Assembly: GCA_014860445.1 (NCBI GenBank)
Contig: JACZJT010000064.1
Location: forward strand, 1 to 52,824
From: Burkholderiales bacterium
GTDB taxonomy: Bacteria; Pseudomonadota; Gammaproteobacteria; Burkholderiales; SG8-39
DNA: 52,824 nt
Direction: 5' to 3'
Shown here piece by piece: positions 38,405-46,558 of the stretch. Each line of letters begins with the position of its first letter. The stretch's first letter is position 1. The notes below the pieces were generated by a model. The model was not told the origin of the DNA. It searched no databases and saw nothing but the letters and a program-made list of their open reading frames with translations. The position numbers were made by a program, and so were the translations under genes.

Positions 38405-38434
38405 ACCTCAACCCAGACCGCTATCGCGTTCCCG

Positions 38435-38818
38435 CTAGTTGTTTTTCGCGCCCTCGTTCACCCAGACCTTGAGGATTTCGATGTCAGCGTCGGGGAGCTT
38501 CTCCCGGCCATGGGGCATGCGGATCGAAGCATGCGCGCGACCTTCCACCAGCATGTTGAGCGAACTCGACAGCGCGTCACCGGGCTTGACCAGCGGCCCG
38601 AACTTACCGCCTTTCATGAGCGACGGATAATTCGTGGTATCCAGCCCGCTCGCGATAAAGCCCTCTTTCCCGGGCGCGTGGCATTCGGAACAATTCTTCG
38701 ACAGTATCGGCTGTACGCCCTTGCTGTAGCTCACTCCCGAAGGCGCGCAGGCGGCGGTGGCGAGCAAGGCCACCGCGGCTAGCGAGCATCTGGATACCGC
38801 TTTGAAACCGGCGCTCAT
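38435..38818 (-). CDS. Small lipoprotein c-type cytochrome
   Basis: A 127-residue protein with a signal peptide ending in a lipobox (ATAAC, Cys 24), then one heme c site C43-S-E-C46-H47. A distal Met is likely in RMPHGREKLPD near residue 100. The pattern KGVQPILSKNCSECHAPG resembles the planctomycete-type cytochrome c domain, also found in proteobacteria. It probably sits on the periplasmic face as an electron carrier. AGGAG precedes the ATG by 7 bases. It converges with the CoA-transferase, and a possible Fnr-type site lies upstream. Redox partner unknown. Confidence 0.85.
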   Translation of the reverse strand: MSAGFKAVSRCSLAAVALLATAACAPSGVSYSKGVQPILSKNCSECHAPGKEGFIASGLDTTNYPSLMKGGKFGPLVKPGDALSSSLNMLVEGRAHASIRMPHGREKLPDADIEILKVWVNEGAKNN

Positions 38819-38846
38819 GACTCATCTCCTGATTGCTGACCTTGTG

Positions 38847-38889
38847 AATCTACCCCAGCGCACAACTTATGGCAATTGATCCAGGTCAG
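38847..38889 (-). promoter_or_regulatory. Possible Fnr/Anr-type site and -10 upstream of the small cytochrome c gene
   Basis: TTGAT-CCAG-GTCAG at 38876-38889 agrees with the Fnr consensus (TTGAT-N4-ATCAA) in eight of ten bases. On the minus strand a -10-like TAGATT lies at 38852-38847, placing the dyad about 42 bp before the inferred start point, an activating position. A 12-bp tandem repeat adjoins it. Confidence 0.35.
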
Positions 38890-38891
38890 GC

Positions 38892-38915
38892 TTCAATGCC
38901 AAATTCAATGCCAAA
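38892..38915. repeat. Two tandem copies of a 12-bp sequence
   Basis: TTCAATGCCAAA occurs twice without gap, between the cyclase stop and the cytochrome c gene. It borders the possible Fnr-type site. It may be a recent duplication or a paired protein-binding site. Confidence 0.8.
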
Positions 38916-38968
38916 TGCGCGCTTCATGCCGCCGGCTCCATGGCCGCCCGCCGATCACCCCGCCGCGA

Positions 38969-41287
38969 CTACTTGCTCTGCATCACCCAGACGCCGTCCC
39001 AGCCCTCGCCCGGAGGATTTCCGGCCAGGTGCTGGCTGCGCTCGACATAGAGGCTGGCGGCCTTGTCCGCCGGATTTATCGCAAGGACTTCGGAAAACTG
39101 TTTAATCGCGTCGCTCCACTTGCCCTGGCGGTATTTGGATAAACCGTCCCGGAAGTAGCCCAGCGCATCGGTCAGATGCGGGTAGGTCTCGTCTGTGTGG
39201 TAGTCGAGAATCTCGTAGATTGCGACCGGTCTGGTCTTGCCCTTCACCACCACCAGATCCAGCTCGCGCGTGCGGTAGGTGCCGCGCAGCTTGGCGTGGG
39301 TGAACTCGCTCACCAGGACATGGCTGCCGTATTGCTTGCACGCCGACTCCAGACGCGAAGCCAGATTCACGCCGTCGCCGATGATGGTGTAGTCCATGCG
39401 CTTTTTCGAACCGATGTTGCCTGACACCACCATGTCGGTATTCAGGCCCACGCCCATGTCGACCGGCGGTTTGCCTTCGGCAATGCGCTGCGTGTTCCAC
39501 GTCCGCAAATCGCGCAGCATCGAGATCGAGGCGCGCACCGCGCGGTCGGCGTCGTCTTCGTGCGCCACCGGTATGCCGAAGGCCGCCATGATGGCGTCGC
39601 CGATGAATTTGTCCAGCATGCCCTCTTCGCGCTGGATGCAATCGACCATGAGCGTGAAGTATTCGTTGAGCAGCGCAACCGTGCCCTGCGCGCCCAGCTG
39701 CTCGGTGATGGTGGTGAAACCACGAATATCGGAGAACAGCATGGTCGCCATCACCGCCTGGCCGCCGAGCAGTTCTGCGCCGCTCGCCACCAACCGGTCG
39801 GCGATGCCCGGATCCATGTAGCGCGACATGGTCGATTTCATGCGCTTTTCGCTGCTGATGTCCTCGATCAGCAGCATCGAACCGAGGTGCTTCTTCTCCA
39901 TGTTCGACAGCGGCAGCATGGTTACATTGGCGGACACCTTGTCCTCGCCGACCAGAAGCTCGGCGTCCATGAGCATGTCCGCTTCGCCGGATGCGTCCAC
40001 CTGTTTCAATCTTTCGATGATCCAGGCATTTTCGCCCGTAAAAAACTCCGCAACCGGCCGCTGCAAAATCTGCTGCGGCGATACTTTCAGAATTTTCAGT
40101 CCCGCCGCGTTGCAGGTTGCGATCTTGCCGCCGTCGTCCAGGGTAAGCACCGCGTTCGACATCGATTCCAGCATCGCCTCGTTGTAGTTTTTCATGTTGT
40201 GCACGTCGGCGAACAGCTTGGCGTTCTCCAGCGCAATCGAAATCTGCGCGGTGAACGCGCGCAGGCGCGATTCGTCCTCGTTGGTAAACGGCCCGCCGTG
40301 CTTGTTCAGGACCTGGGTAACGCCGATGGTCTTGCCGTGCTTGTTGACGATGGGGACGCACAGGATGGAGCGCGTAAAAAAACCGGTCTTCTTGTCGAAC
40401 GCCGGGTTGAAGCGCAGGTCCGCATAGGCATAGGGAATATTGATCGCCTTGCTGGTGGTGAACACGGCGCCCGCGATGCCCAGGTGATTGGGCAGCCGGA
40501 TCTGCACCGATTCCAGCCCCTGCCCGACCTCGGACCACAGTTCGCTGGTTTTTTCGTCGTTGAGGAACAAGGTCGAGCGCTCGGCGTTCAGCATGCGTGT
40601 CGCCTCGCCCATGACTTTTTGCAGCAGCGAGCCGAGCTTGATGTCCGCGGTCATCTCGGACACCACGTCCACGAACTCCATTTCCTGCTTGCGCACCGCC
40701 TTCATGCGCTCGATAAATACCGCGCCCTGCAGCGCCAGCGTGCCCTGGGTGGTCATCGCCTCGAGCACGGCAAGGTCGCGCTTGGTGAAGTCGCCCTTCC
40801 TCTTGTTCAGCGTCTGCGCGACGCCGATGATTTCGCCCTTCACCGTGCGGATCGGAGTGCACAGAATATTGCGCGTAATAAATCCGGTCTGCTCGTCGAC
40901 GGAGCGGTTGAAGCGCGAGTCCGAATAGGCGTCATCGATAAGAACCGATTCCCCGGAAGTAAACACGTAACCTGCGATGCCGCTGGAATTCAGAATGCGA
41001 ATCTCGCGTTTGATATTGCCCTGGGCCACGCGCGAATACAGCTCGTTGGTCTCCGCATCGTTGAGAAACAGCGTGCCGCGGTCGGCGTCCAGTTCCGTCG
41101 TCGTCATCTCGACCAGGGTGCGCAATACGTCGTCCAGCGTGTCATGCGCGGCCATTCTGCGCGATACTTCGAGCAGAAGCTCGACCAACTTCAGGCGTCC
41201 GCGAACGGCCGAGCTGGCCTTTTTCTTGGCCGGCTTGCGCCGCGCGGGGAGGCGCGTGACTTCGGCGGTCGGTTTGGGCTGTTCCAT
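38969..41287 (-). CDS. Class III adenylate cyclase with GAF-GAF-PAS sensory domains and C-terminal TPR
   Basis: A 772-residue cytoplasmic signalling protein. After a basic N-terminus, two GAF domains follow (about 30-195 and 210-370; both contain FLNDAETNELYS/FLNDEKTSELWS and an ILCTPI/ILCVPI strand). A PAS domain covers about 375-490 and the class III cyclase domain about 515-700. Metal-binding Asp residues lie in FSDIRGFTT and DKFIGDAIMAAFG; the Lys in LDKFIG and Asp in MDYTIIGDGVNLASRLE favour ATP over GTP as substrate. The last 70 residues contain a TPR-like helix pair (KYRQGKWSDAIKQFSEVLAINP). It probably makes cAMP in response to a small ligand or redox cue bound by GAF/PAS. A helical-repeat protein gene lies 20 bp upstream on the same strand. 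Confidence 0.9.
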   Translation of the reverse strand: MEQPKPTAEVTRLPARRKPAKKKASSAVRGRLKLVELLLEVSRRMAAHDTLDDVLRTLVEMTTTELDADRGTLFLNDAETNELYSRVAQGNIKREIRILNSSGIAGYVFTSGESVLIDDAYSDSRFNRSVDEQTGFITRNILCTPIRTVKGEIIGVAQTLNKRKGDFTKRDLAVLEAMTTQGTLALQGAVFIERMKAVRKQEMEFVDVVSEMTADIKLGSLLQKVMGEATRMLNAERSTLFLNDEKTSELWSEVGQGLESVQIRLPNHLGIAGAVFTTSKAINIPYAYADLRFNPAFDKKTGFFTRSILCVPIVNKHGKTIGVTQVLNKHGGPFTNEDESRLRAFTAQISIALENAKLFADVHNMKNYNEAMLESMSNAVLTLDDGGKIATCNAAGLKILKVSPQQILQRPVAEFFTGENAWIIERLKQVDASGEADMLMDAELLVGEDKVSANVTMLPLSNMEKKHLGSMLLIEDISSEKRMKSTMSRYMDPGIADRLVASGAELLGGQAVMATMLFSDIRGFTTITEQLGAQGTVALLNEYFTLMVDCIQREEGMLDKFIGDAIMAAFGIPVAHEDDADRAVRASISMLRDLRTWNTQRIAEGKPPVDMGVGLNTDMVVSGNIGSKKRMDYTIIGDGVNLASRLESACKQYGSHVLVSEFTHAKLRGTYRTRELDLVVVKGKTRPVAIYEILDYHTDETYPHLTDALGYFRDGLSKYRQGKWSDAIKQFSEVLAINPADKAASLYVERSQHLAGNPPGEGWDGVWVMQSK

Positions 41288-41307
41288 GTTTCCTCGTTTC
41301 CTATTTC

Positions 41308-41856
41308 CTACTTTGCCTGTTTGGCGGGCGCGGCCGGAAGTTGATCGCGCAGCGCGCGTACCGTCGCCTGCAGTTGCACGAGTTCGGCGTGATCCTGAGC
41401 TCGCGCCGCCGCGATCTCGCTTTGCTTGGAGAACCCGGCCTGCTCCAGGGATGTGCGCAAAGTGCTTGCGGTCGTGCGCAGCTGCGCAATTTCGTCCTGT
41501 GCGCCGACCATCGCCTGGCGCACCGCAGTCTCCTCCTGCAGGCGCGCCGCTTCGAGCGCATCGCGCAGCGCCGCGACCGTGTCCTTGAGCTGCTTAATCT
41601 CGTCCAGATTCGCCGCTTGCGCCAGTCTGGCGGCCTCGTCGCGCCTGAGCGGCCATTCCTGCAATTCGTCGCGCAGCGCGCTGATAGTGGCTTTGAGCTG
41701 CGCGATTTCGGCATTCGCGCCGGAAACGCCCTGTCGCACTGCTTCCGCGGTATCACGGCGCGAGCGCTCCAGTTCCTCGCGCAAAGCGAACACCGTCTTT
41801 TTCAGGTCGCGCACCTCGGCACTGCCGTTGGACGCGGTTTCCGTGTCTGCACTCAT
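41308..41856 (-). CDS. Helical protein made of five 36-residue repeats, upstream of the cyclase
   Basis: A 182-residue, almost wholly alpha-helical, charged protein with no signal peptide. The motif L-K/R-x-T-V/I-x-A-L-R-D/E-x-L recurs at residues 18, 54, 90, 126 and 162, an exact spacing of 36 residues each time (LKKTVFALREEL, LKATISALRDEL, LKDTVAALRDAL, LRTTASTLRTSL, LQATVRALRDQL). This implies tandem duplication of a 108-bp unit and a regular rod or coiled coil. The ATG at 41856 is preferred to a GTG eight codons upstream; neither has a strong ribosome binding site. It ends 20 bp before the cyclase start, so the two are probably cotranscribed and may interact. I know no named family for it. 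Confidence 0.75.
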   Translation of the reverse strand: MSADTETASNGSAEVRDLKKTVFALREELERSRRDTAEAVRQGVSGANAEIAQLKATISALRDELQEWPLRRDEAARLAQAANLDEIKQLKDTVAALRDALEAARLQEETAVRQAMVGAQDEIAQLRTTASTLRTSLEQAGFSKQSEIAAARAQDHAELVQLQATVRALRDQLPAAPAKQAK

Positions 41857-41947
41857 CTGATTATTGTAATCCCGCCGCACAAATCGAGATACCTCGAAGC
41901 TTCATGCCGTGATCCGGCAACCACCCGCGTGCGCCGTCTCGGGCCGA

Positions 41948-42574
41948 TCAGCCTTCGACCACGCCGCCGCCCAGTTTGAGGCGCGGCATCTCGAAGCGGT
42001 CGGTGATGCGGGTATAGCCGCCCCGGCCACCGAGGCGGCCTATCGGATCGATCTTGCCGGTGTCCACGTAGTACCGCTCGTCCACAATGCCCTCGTGGTA
42101 GTGGAAATAAACCACCTGACCGATCACCAGATGGTAGGGCACATGGCCCAGTTCCAGCGTCTGCAACACGCGGCACTCAAACGCGACCGGCGCTTCCGCA
42201 ATGCGCGGCGGCCGCACCTTGCGCGACGCGACTTGCGTAAAGCCGGCTTCGGCGATTTCGTTGACGCCGCGCGGGTACTCGACGGCGCAAATGTTCATCT
42301 TGTCCCTGATCGCGTCGCTCACGATATGGACCACGAATTCCGGGATCTCGCGGATGTTCTGTATCGTGTCCTTGACGCGCCCGCCCGTGTCGCCGACCGA
42401 AAACATGACCATGGCAGGGTCGGAGCCCACGCCGTTGAAAAAGCTGAACGGCGCGGCGTTCGGCCCCTGGGCGCCGAGCGTGGTTACCAGCGCGATCGGC
42501 CGCGGCGTAATGCTTCCTATCAACAGCTTGTACTGCGTCTGCGCGCCCAGCGCGGCGGCGTCGAATTCGGTCAT
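41948..42574 (-). CDS. Flavin reductase-like (FMN-binding split barrel) protein
   Basis: A 208-residue protein of the flavin reductase-like domain family. Typical segments are YKLLIGSITPRPIALVTTLG at the start (FMN phosphate contact), NAAPFSFFNGVGSDPAMVMFSVG, and RDTIQNI-type KDTIQNIREIPEFVVHIVS. Such proteins reduce FMN or carry bound FMN, often supplying a two-component monooxygenase. No monooxygenase gene lies nearby, so the partner is unknown. It is divergent from the FAD-dependent dehydrogenase and lies 67 bp past the start of the helical-repeat gene on the same strand. Confidence 0.88.
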   Translation of the reverse strand: MTEFDAAALGAQTQYKLLIGSITPRPIALVTTLGAQGPNAAPFSFFNGVGSDPAMVMFSVGDTGGRVKDTIQNIREIPEFVVHIVSDAIRDKMNICAVEYPRGVNEIAEAGFTQVASRKVRPPRIAEAPVAFECRVLQTLELGHVPYHLVIGQVVYFHYHEGIVDERYYVDTGKIDPIGRLGGRGGYTRITDRFEMPRLKLGGGVVEG

Positions 42575-42769
42575 GTCGCTCCCTTTTTTCCTGCAGTGTA
42601 AGAAAAGTCGCTCCAGATGCTGCTTGTTTCAACACCAGGGAGTCGGCGCAGGCTGCAAAATTGACCCCGGGTCGGCGCATCGGCGCACGGTACGCATTCT
42701 AGCGGTGTCACCACTTCCGCGCGACCGTTTCTCATTGCGGTGCGGTCCCGCATCGGGCGCGCAATTGCT

Positions 42770-42798
42770 TTGCCCGTCCCGCCCACAGCTTCTATAAT
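42770..42798 (+). promoter_or_regulatory. Sigma-70 promoter of the FAD-linked dehydrogenase gene
   Basis: TTGCCC (42770-42775) and a perfect TATAAT (42793-42798) are 17 bp apart. The inferred start at about 42805 leaves a leader of about 23 nt before the ATG at 42828. Confidence 0.65.
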
Positions 42799-42827
42799 TG
42801 CATTCCGCCCCCCGAAAACGGTGTTCC

Positions 42828-44213
42828 ATGAACCAGCCCCGCGAACTCAACGCCACGCTCGTCAACGAACTCAAGGCCCTGCTGGGCGAGCGCGCCACGA
42901 CGGCGCGCGGCATCCGCGACCAGCACGGCAAGGACGAATCCTACTTTCCCTACGCCGCACCCGACGCCGTAGTGTTTCCCCTGACCACCGAGGAAGTGCG
43001 CGACATCGTCAATATCTGTCGCAGCCACCAGGTCCCGCTGATTCCCTACGGTGTCGGCACCTCGCTCGAAGGCCATATCCTGGCGGTGAAAGGCGGCGTA
43101 TGTGTAGACATGAGCCAGATGAACCAGGTCCTCGCGGTGCACGAGGCCGACCTCGACGCGGTGGTGCAGGCGGGGGTGACGCGCAAACAACTGAACGAAC
43201 ACATCCGGCACACCGGACTGTTCTTCCCCATCGATCCGGGTGCCGATGCCACGATAGGCGGGATGACGGCGACGCGCGCCTCGGGCACCAACGCCGTGCG
43301 CTACGGCACCATGCGCGAGAACGTTCTCTCGCTCACCGTGGTGCTCGCCGACGGGCGCATCATCAAGACCGCGCGGCGCGCGAAAAAATCCGCGGCGGGT
43401 TACGACCTGACGCGCCTGTTTGTAGGGTCGGAAGGTACACTTGGCATCATCACCGAAATCACGGTAAAGCTGTATGCCGTGCAGGAGGCCATGTCGGCCG
43501 CGGTATGCGCCTTCGACACGATCGACGGCTGTACCCGGACGGTGATCCAGACCATACAGGCGGGCGTGCCGATAGCGCGCTGCGAAATTGTCGACGCGAC
43601 CGCGATCGATTGCATCAACAAGTACAGCAAGACCGAGTATCGCGTTGCGCCGACCCTGTTCTTCGAATTCCACGGCACTCAGGCGAGCGTCGTCGAGCAG
43701 GCCGAGATGGTGCAGGAGATTGCGCGTGAAAACGGAGGCAAGGATTTCCAGTGGGCCACCAAAGCCGAAGATCGCACCAAACTCTGGGAAGCACGCCACA
43801 ACGCCTACTTCGCCTGCCTGCAGCTGCGGCCCGGTAGCCGGGGGATTTCGACCGATGTGTGCGTGCCGATTTCACGACTGGCCGAGTGCGTATCCGAAAC
43901 CATGAAGGACGTGGCCGACTATCTGTGTCCGGTACCTTTGCTCGGTCATGTCGGCGACGGCAATTTCCACCTGGTCTTCCTGGTCGATCCGGCAAAGCCG
44001 GAAGACCTGGAGCTGGCCAAATCATTCAATAAGCGGCTGGTGCGGCGCGCGCTGGCCATGGAAGGTACCTGCACCGGCGAGCACGGCATCGGACTGGGCA
44101 AACAGGGCTGGTTGCGGGAGGAACTGGGCGAAGCGGTTGATGTGATGCAGGATATCAAGCGGCTGTTCGACCCGGACAACCTGCTGAATCCGGGCAAGGT
44201 GGTGCCGCTTTAG
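42828..44213 (+). CDS. FAD-linked 2-hydroxyacid dehydrogenase (D-lactate/glycolate oxidase GlcD type)
   Basis: A 461-residue enzyme of the vanillyl-alcohol-oxidase/FAD-binding type 4 family. The FAD domain (residues 35-215) carries VPLIPYGVGTSLEGH and PIDPGADATIGGMTATRASGTNA. The C-terminal substrate cap has HVGDGNFH (metal or substrate histidines) and TGEHGIGLGKQGWL, hallmarks of D-lactate dehydrogenase (cytochrome) and GlcD. It probably oxidises D-lactate or glycolate and feeds electrons to the respiratory chain. The ATG at 42828 is preferred; the short extension upstream starts inside the promoter leader. GlcE and GlcF are absent, which favours a stand-alone D-lactate dehydrogenase. A link to the LarA racemase in the same window is possible but unproven. 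Confidence 0.88.
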   Translation: MNQPRELNATLVNELKALLGERATTARGIRDQHGKDESYFPYAAPDAVVFPLTTEEVRDIVNICRSHQVPLIPYGVGTSLEGHILAVKGGVCVDMSQMNQVLAVHEADLDAVVQAGVTRKQLNEHIRHTGLFFPIDPGADATIGGMTATRASGTNAVRYGTMRENVLSLTVVLADGRIIKTARRAKKSAAGYDLTRLFVGSEGTLGIITEITVKLYAVQEAMSAAVCAFDTIDGCTRTVIQTIQAGVPIARCEIVDATAIDCINKYSKTEYRVAPTLFFEFHGTQASVVEQAEMVQEIARENGGKDFQWATKAEDRTKLWEARHNAYFACLQLRPGSRGISTDVCVPISRLAECVSETMKDVADYLCPVPLLGHVGDGNFHLVFLVDPAKPEDLELAKSFNKRLVRRALAMEGTCTGEHGIGLGKQGWLREELGEAVDVMQDIKRLFDPDNLLNPGKVVPL

Positions 44214-44220
44214 GCCTGGC

Positions 44221-44302
44221 AGGCTGTTGAAATTCGCTTCCCTGCTGCCGTAAGGGGAGTAAGGTCAACGCCGTCGCAGAGGGAAGCGGATTTCGACAGC
44301 CT
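44221..44302. repeat. 82-bp foldback repeat after the dehydrogenase gene
   Basis: AGGCTGTTGAAAT at 44221-44233 pairs with ATTTCGACAGCCT at 44290-44302 (one mismatch). The inner arms CGCTTCCCT and AGGGAAGCG also pair across a loop of about 35 nt. TTTAG and CTAAA extend the pairing outside. It begins 7 bp after the dehydrogenase stop. It may be a MITE remnant or a large RNA hairpin that helps end the transcript. Confidence 0.8.
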
Positions 44303-44318
44303 CTAAATTGGGGGATAT

Positions 44319-44341
44319 AAAAGGGTGCGTGCCCCCTTTTT
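44319..44341. terminator. Bidirectional intrinsic terminator between the dehydrogenase and orn
   Basis: AAAAGGG (44319-44325) pairs with CCCTTTT (44334-44340), giving a T tract on either strand. The stem is short (7 bp), so strength is moderate. It separates two convergent genes. Confidence 0.6.
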
Positions 44342-44351
44342 CAACACCCTG

Positions 44352-44897
44352 CTAGACTTTCAGGAAGTGCTCGCGGTAGTACTTCATTTCCTCGATGGAC
44401 TCGTAGATGTCGGCAAGCGCCTCGTGCTTGCCGTGCTTGGTCAATCCCTTGGCCAGTTCGGGCTTCCAGCGCTTGACCAGTTCCTTCAGCGTGCTCACGT
44501 CGAGGTTGCGGTAATGGAAATAGGCTTCCAAACGCGGCATATGGCGCGCCAGGAATCTGCGGTCCTGACAAATCGAATTGCCGCAGATCGGCGAAGTCCG
44601 GATCGGCAGGTGCTCGGCAAGGAAACCCAGGTATTGCTGCTCCACTTCGGCCTCGGTCAGTGTTGAAGCTTTGACCTTTGCGATCAGTCCCGATCGAGCA
44701 TGCGTGGATTTGTTCCATTCGTCCATCGCGTCGAGCACGCTGTCGGCCTGATGCACCACCAGAACCGGCAATTCGGCGACGGTATTCAATTGCGAATCCG
44801 TGATCACGAAGGCGATCTCGATTATTCTGTCGCGGTCGGGATCTAAACCGGTCATTTCCATGTCCAACCAGGCAAGATTATTCTGATCTTGGGGCAT
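44352..44897 (-). CDS. orn: Oligoribonuclease
   Basis: A 181-residue DEDDh 3'-5' exoribonuclease that degrades di- to pentanucleotides, including pGpG from cyclic-di-GMP breakdown. The DEDDh acidic residues are visible: D and E in [13 protein letters not shown] (D12, E14), D in [11 protein letters not shown], and the final H...D in [12 protein letters not shown]. Length and sequence match E. coli Orn (181 residues). It is divergent from the M48 protease gene with 42 bp between starts, so the promoters overlap or are shared. Confidence 0.98.
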   Translation of the reverse strand: MPQDQNNLAWLDMEMTGLDPDRDRIIEIAFVITDSQLNTVAELPVLVVHQADSVLDAMDEWNKSTHARSGLIAKVKASTLTEAEVEQQYLGFLAEHLPIRTSPICGNSICQDRRFLARHMPRLEAYFHYRNLDVSTLKELVKRWKPELAKGLTKHGKHEALADIYESIEEMKYYREHFLKV

Positions 44898-44939
44898 GAT
44901 GTCGGTGTTTTCCGCGTAAATTGATCGAAGGCCTTTATT

Positions 44940-46226
44940 GTGTCATATTTCAGCCAGATGCAGACTTTCACAGCCGTTTTTCTCGCAGCGCTCGCGCTTA
45001 CCGTAGGCCTGCGCCTATGGCTGGCGCGGCGCCACATTCAGCATATTGCGCAATGCCGCGACAAGGTCCCCGAAGACTTCTCCGAACACATCGGCCTGGC
45101 TGCGCACCAGAAAGCGGCAGATTACAGCACCGAGAAGACGCGCCTGGGCATGGTCGATCTGGCGATCGGCGCGCTGTTCCTGCTCGCGCTCACCCTGGGC
45201 GGCGTGCTGCAAACGCTGCACGATGTCTGGCTGCGCGTTTTCGATTCGGGCAGCCACGCGCACGGCATTGCACTCATCGTCAGCGTCGCCCTGATTTCCG
45301 GGCTGATCGACCTGCCGCTGTCGCTATACCGCACATTCGTCACCGAAGCGCGCTTCGGATTCAACAAAATGACCCTGGGACTGTTTTTCGCGGACCTTGC
45401 CAAACAGACCCTGCTCGGCGCCGCGCTGGGCTTACCGCTGCTCGCGTGCGTGCTATGGCTCATGCAGCGCATGGGCGAGCAATGGTGGCTCTACGTCTGG
45501 GTCACCTGGGTCGCGTTCAATCTGTTGGTGCTCACCGTCTACCCGACCCTGATCGCGCCGCTGTTCAACAAGTTCACGCCGCTGGCGGATGCGGGTCTGA
45601 AAAGCCGCATCGAAACCTTGCTGGCCAAATGCGGCTTCAAGGCGCGCGGCCTGTTTGTCATGGACAGTTCGAGGCGCTCGAGTCATGGCAACGCCTATTT
45701 CACCGGTTTTGGCGCTTCCAAACGCATCGTGCTGTTCGATACGCTGCTTGCGCGCCTCGCACCCGCGGAGATCGAGGCCGTGCTGGCGCATGAGTTGGGA
45801 CATTTCAAACACCATCACGTCTGGAAACGCATGGCTGCACTGTTTGCGATGAGCCTCGCCTTTCTCTGGCTCCTGGGCTACGCGATGAAACAGGATTGGT
45901 TCTACGCCGGACTCAATGTGCAATCCCACTCGACCGCGCTCGCCCTGCTGCTGTTCTTTCTGGTGGTGCCGGTGTTCACCTTTCTCCTGCATCCGCTGAC
46001 CAGTCTGTATTCGCGCAAACATGAATTCGAAGCCGATGCGTATGCCGCGCACCACGCGTCGCCTGCAGACCTGGTCCGCGCGCTGGTAAAGTTGTATCAG
46101 GACAACGCGGCCACGCTCACACCCGATCCGCTGTACTCGGCATTCTACGATTCGCATCCGCCGGCGCTCGCGCGCATCGCCCGATTGCAGGATGCGAGCA
46201 TGCAGGTGCAAGCCCAGCCGGCATGA
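44940..46226 (+). CDS. M48-family (Ste24/CAAX-protease-like) membrane metalloprotease
   Basis: A 428-residue integral membrane zinc protease. The N-terminal 200 residues contain four or five hydrophobic helices typical of the Ste24p N-terminal domain. The catalytic motif is H284-E-L-G-H288 and the third ligand lies in EFEAD (362-366). Additional helices flank the motif. The start is a GTG at 44940 with GAAGG 8 nt upstream; an ATG six codons on has no such site. It probably cleaves membrane-associated or unfolded membrane proteins. The next two genes overlap it and each other by 4 bp, forming a protease-phhB-rsgA operon that is common in Betaproteobacteria. Confidence 0.92.
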   Translation: MSYFSQMQTFTAVFLAALALTVGLRLWLARRHIQHIAQCRDKVPEDFSEHIGLAAHQKAADYSTEKTRLGMVDLAIGALFLLALTLGGVLQTLHDVWLRVFDSGSHAHGIALIVSVALISGLIDLPLSLYRTFVTEARFGFNKMTLGLFFADLAKQTLLGAALGLPLLACVLWLMQRMGEQWWLYVWVTWVAFNLLVLTVYPTLIAPLFNKFTPLADAGLKSRIETLLAKCGFKARGLFVMDSSRRSSHGNAYFTGFGASKRIVLFDTLLARLAPAEIEAVLAHELGHFKHHHVWKRMAALFAMSLAFLWLLGYAMKQDWFYAGLNVQSHSTALALLLFFLVVPVFTFLLHPLTSLYSRKHEFEADAYAAHHASPADLVRALVKLYQDNAATLTPDPLYSAFYDSHPPALARIARLQDASMQVQAQPA

Positions 46227-46558
46227 GCATGGAAAAACTCGAACAGGGAAACTGCCGCGCCCTGCCTGCGGGCACCCCGCCCATGGGGCAGGCGCAGATC
46301 GACGCCGGCCTCGCGCAACTGCCCGGATGGGCGCACCGGGATGGCGCCATCGGCAAAACCTTTGCGTTCAAGAATTATGCCGAAACCATTGCGTTCGTAA
46401 ACGCCGTCGCGGCAATCGCGCAGCGCGAAGACCATCATCCGGACCTGTCGGTAGGCTACGACAAGTGCCGCGTCGCATACAGCACGCACTCGGTCGGCGG
46501 CATTTCCGAAAACGATTTCATCTGCGCGGCCAAGGTCGAGGCGCTTTGCCGGACATGA
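46223..46558 (+). CDS. phhB: Pterin-4a-carbinolamine dehydratase
   Basis: A 111-residue enzyme that dehydrates 4a-hydroxytetrahydrobiopterin. The catalytic signature H71-H72-P73 in REDHHPDLSVGYDK and the TH-S-x-G-G-I-S segment are intact. It overlaps both the preceding protease and the following rsgA by ATGA, so translation is coupled. A phenylalanine hydroxylase gene, its usual functional partner, is not in the window; in this gene order the protein may have a housekeeping role in folate or pterin repair. Confidence 0.94.
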   Translation: MSMEKLEQGNCRALPAGTPPMGQAQIDAGLAQLPGWAHRDGAIGKTFAFKNYAETIAFVNAVAAIAQREDHHPDLSVGYDKCRVAYSTHSVGGISENDFICAAKVEALCRT

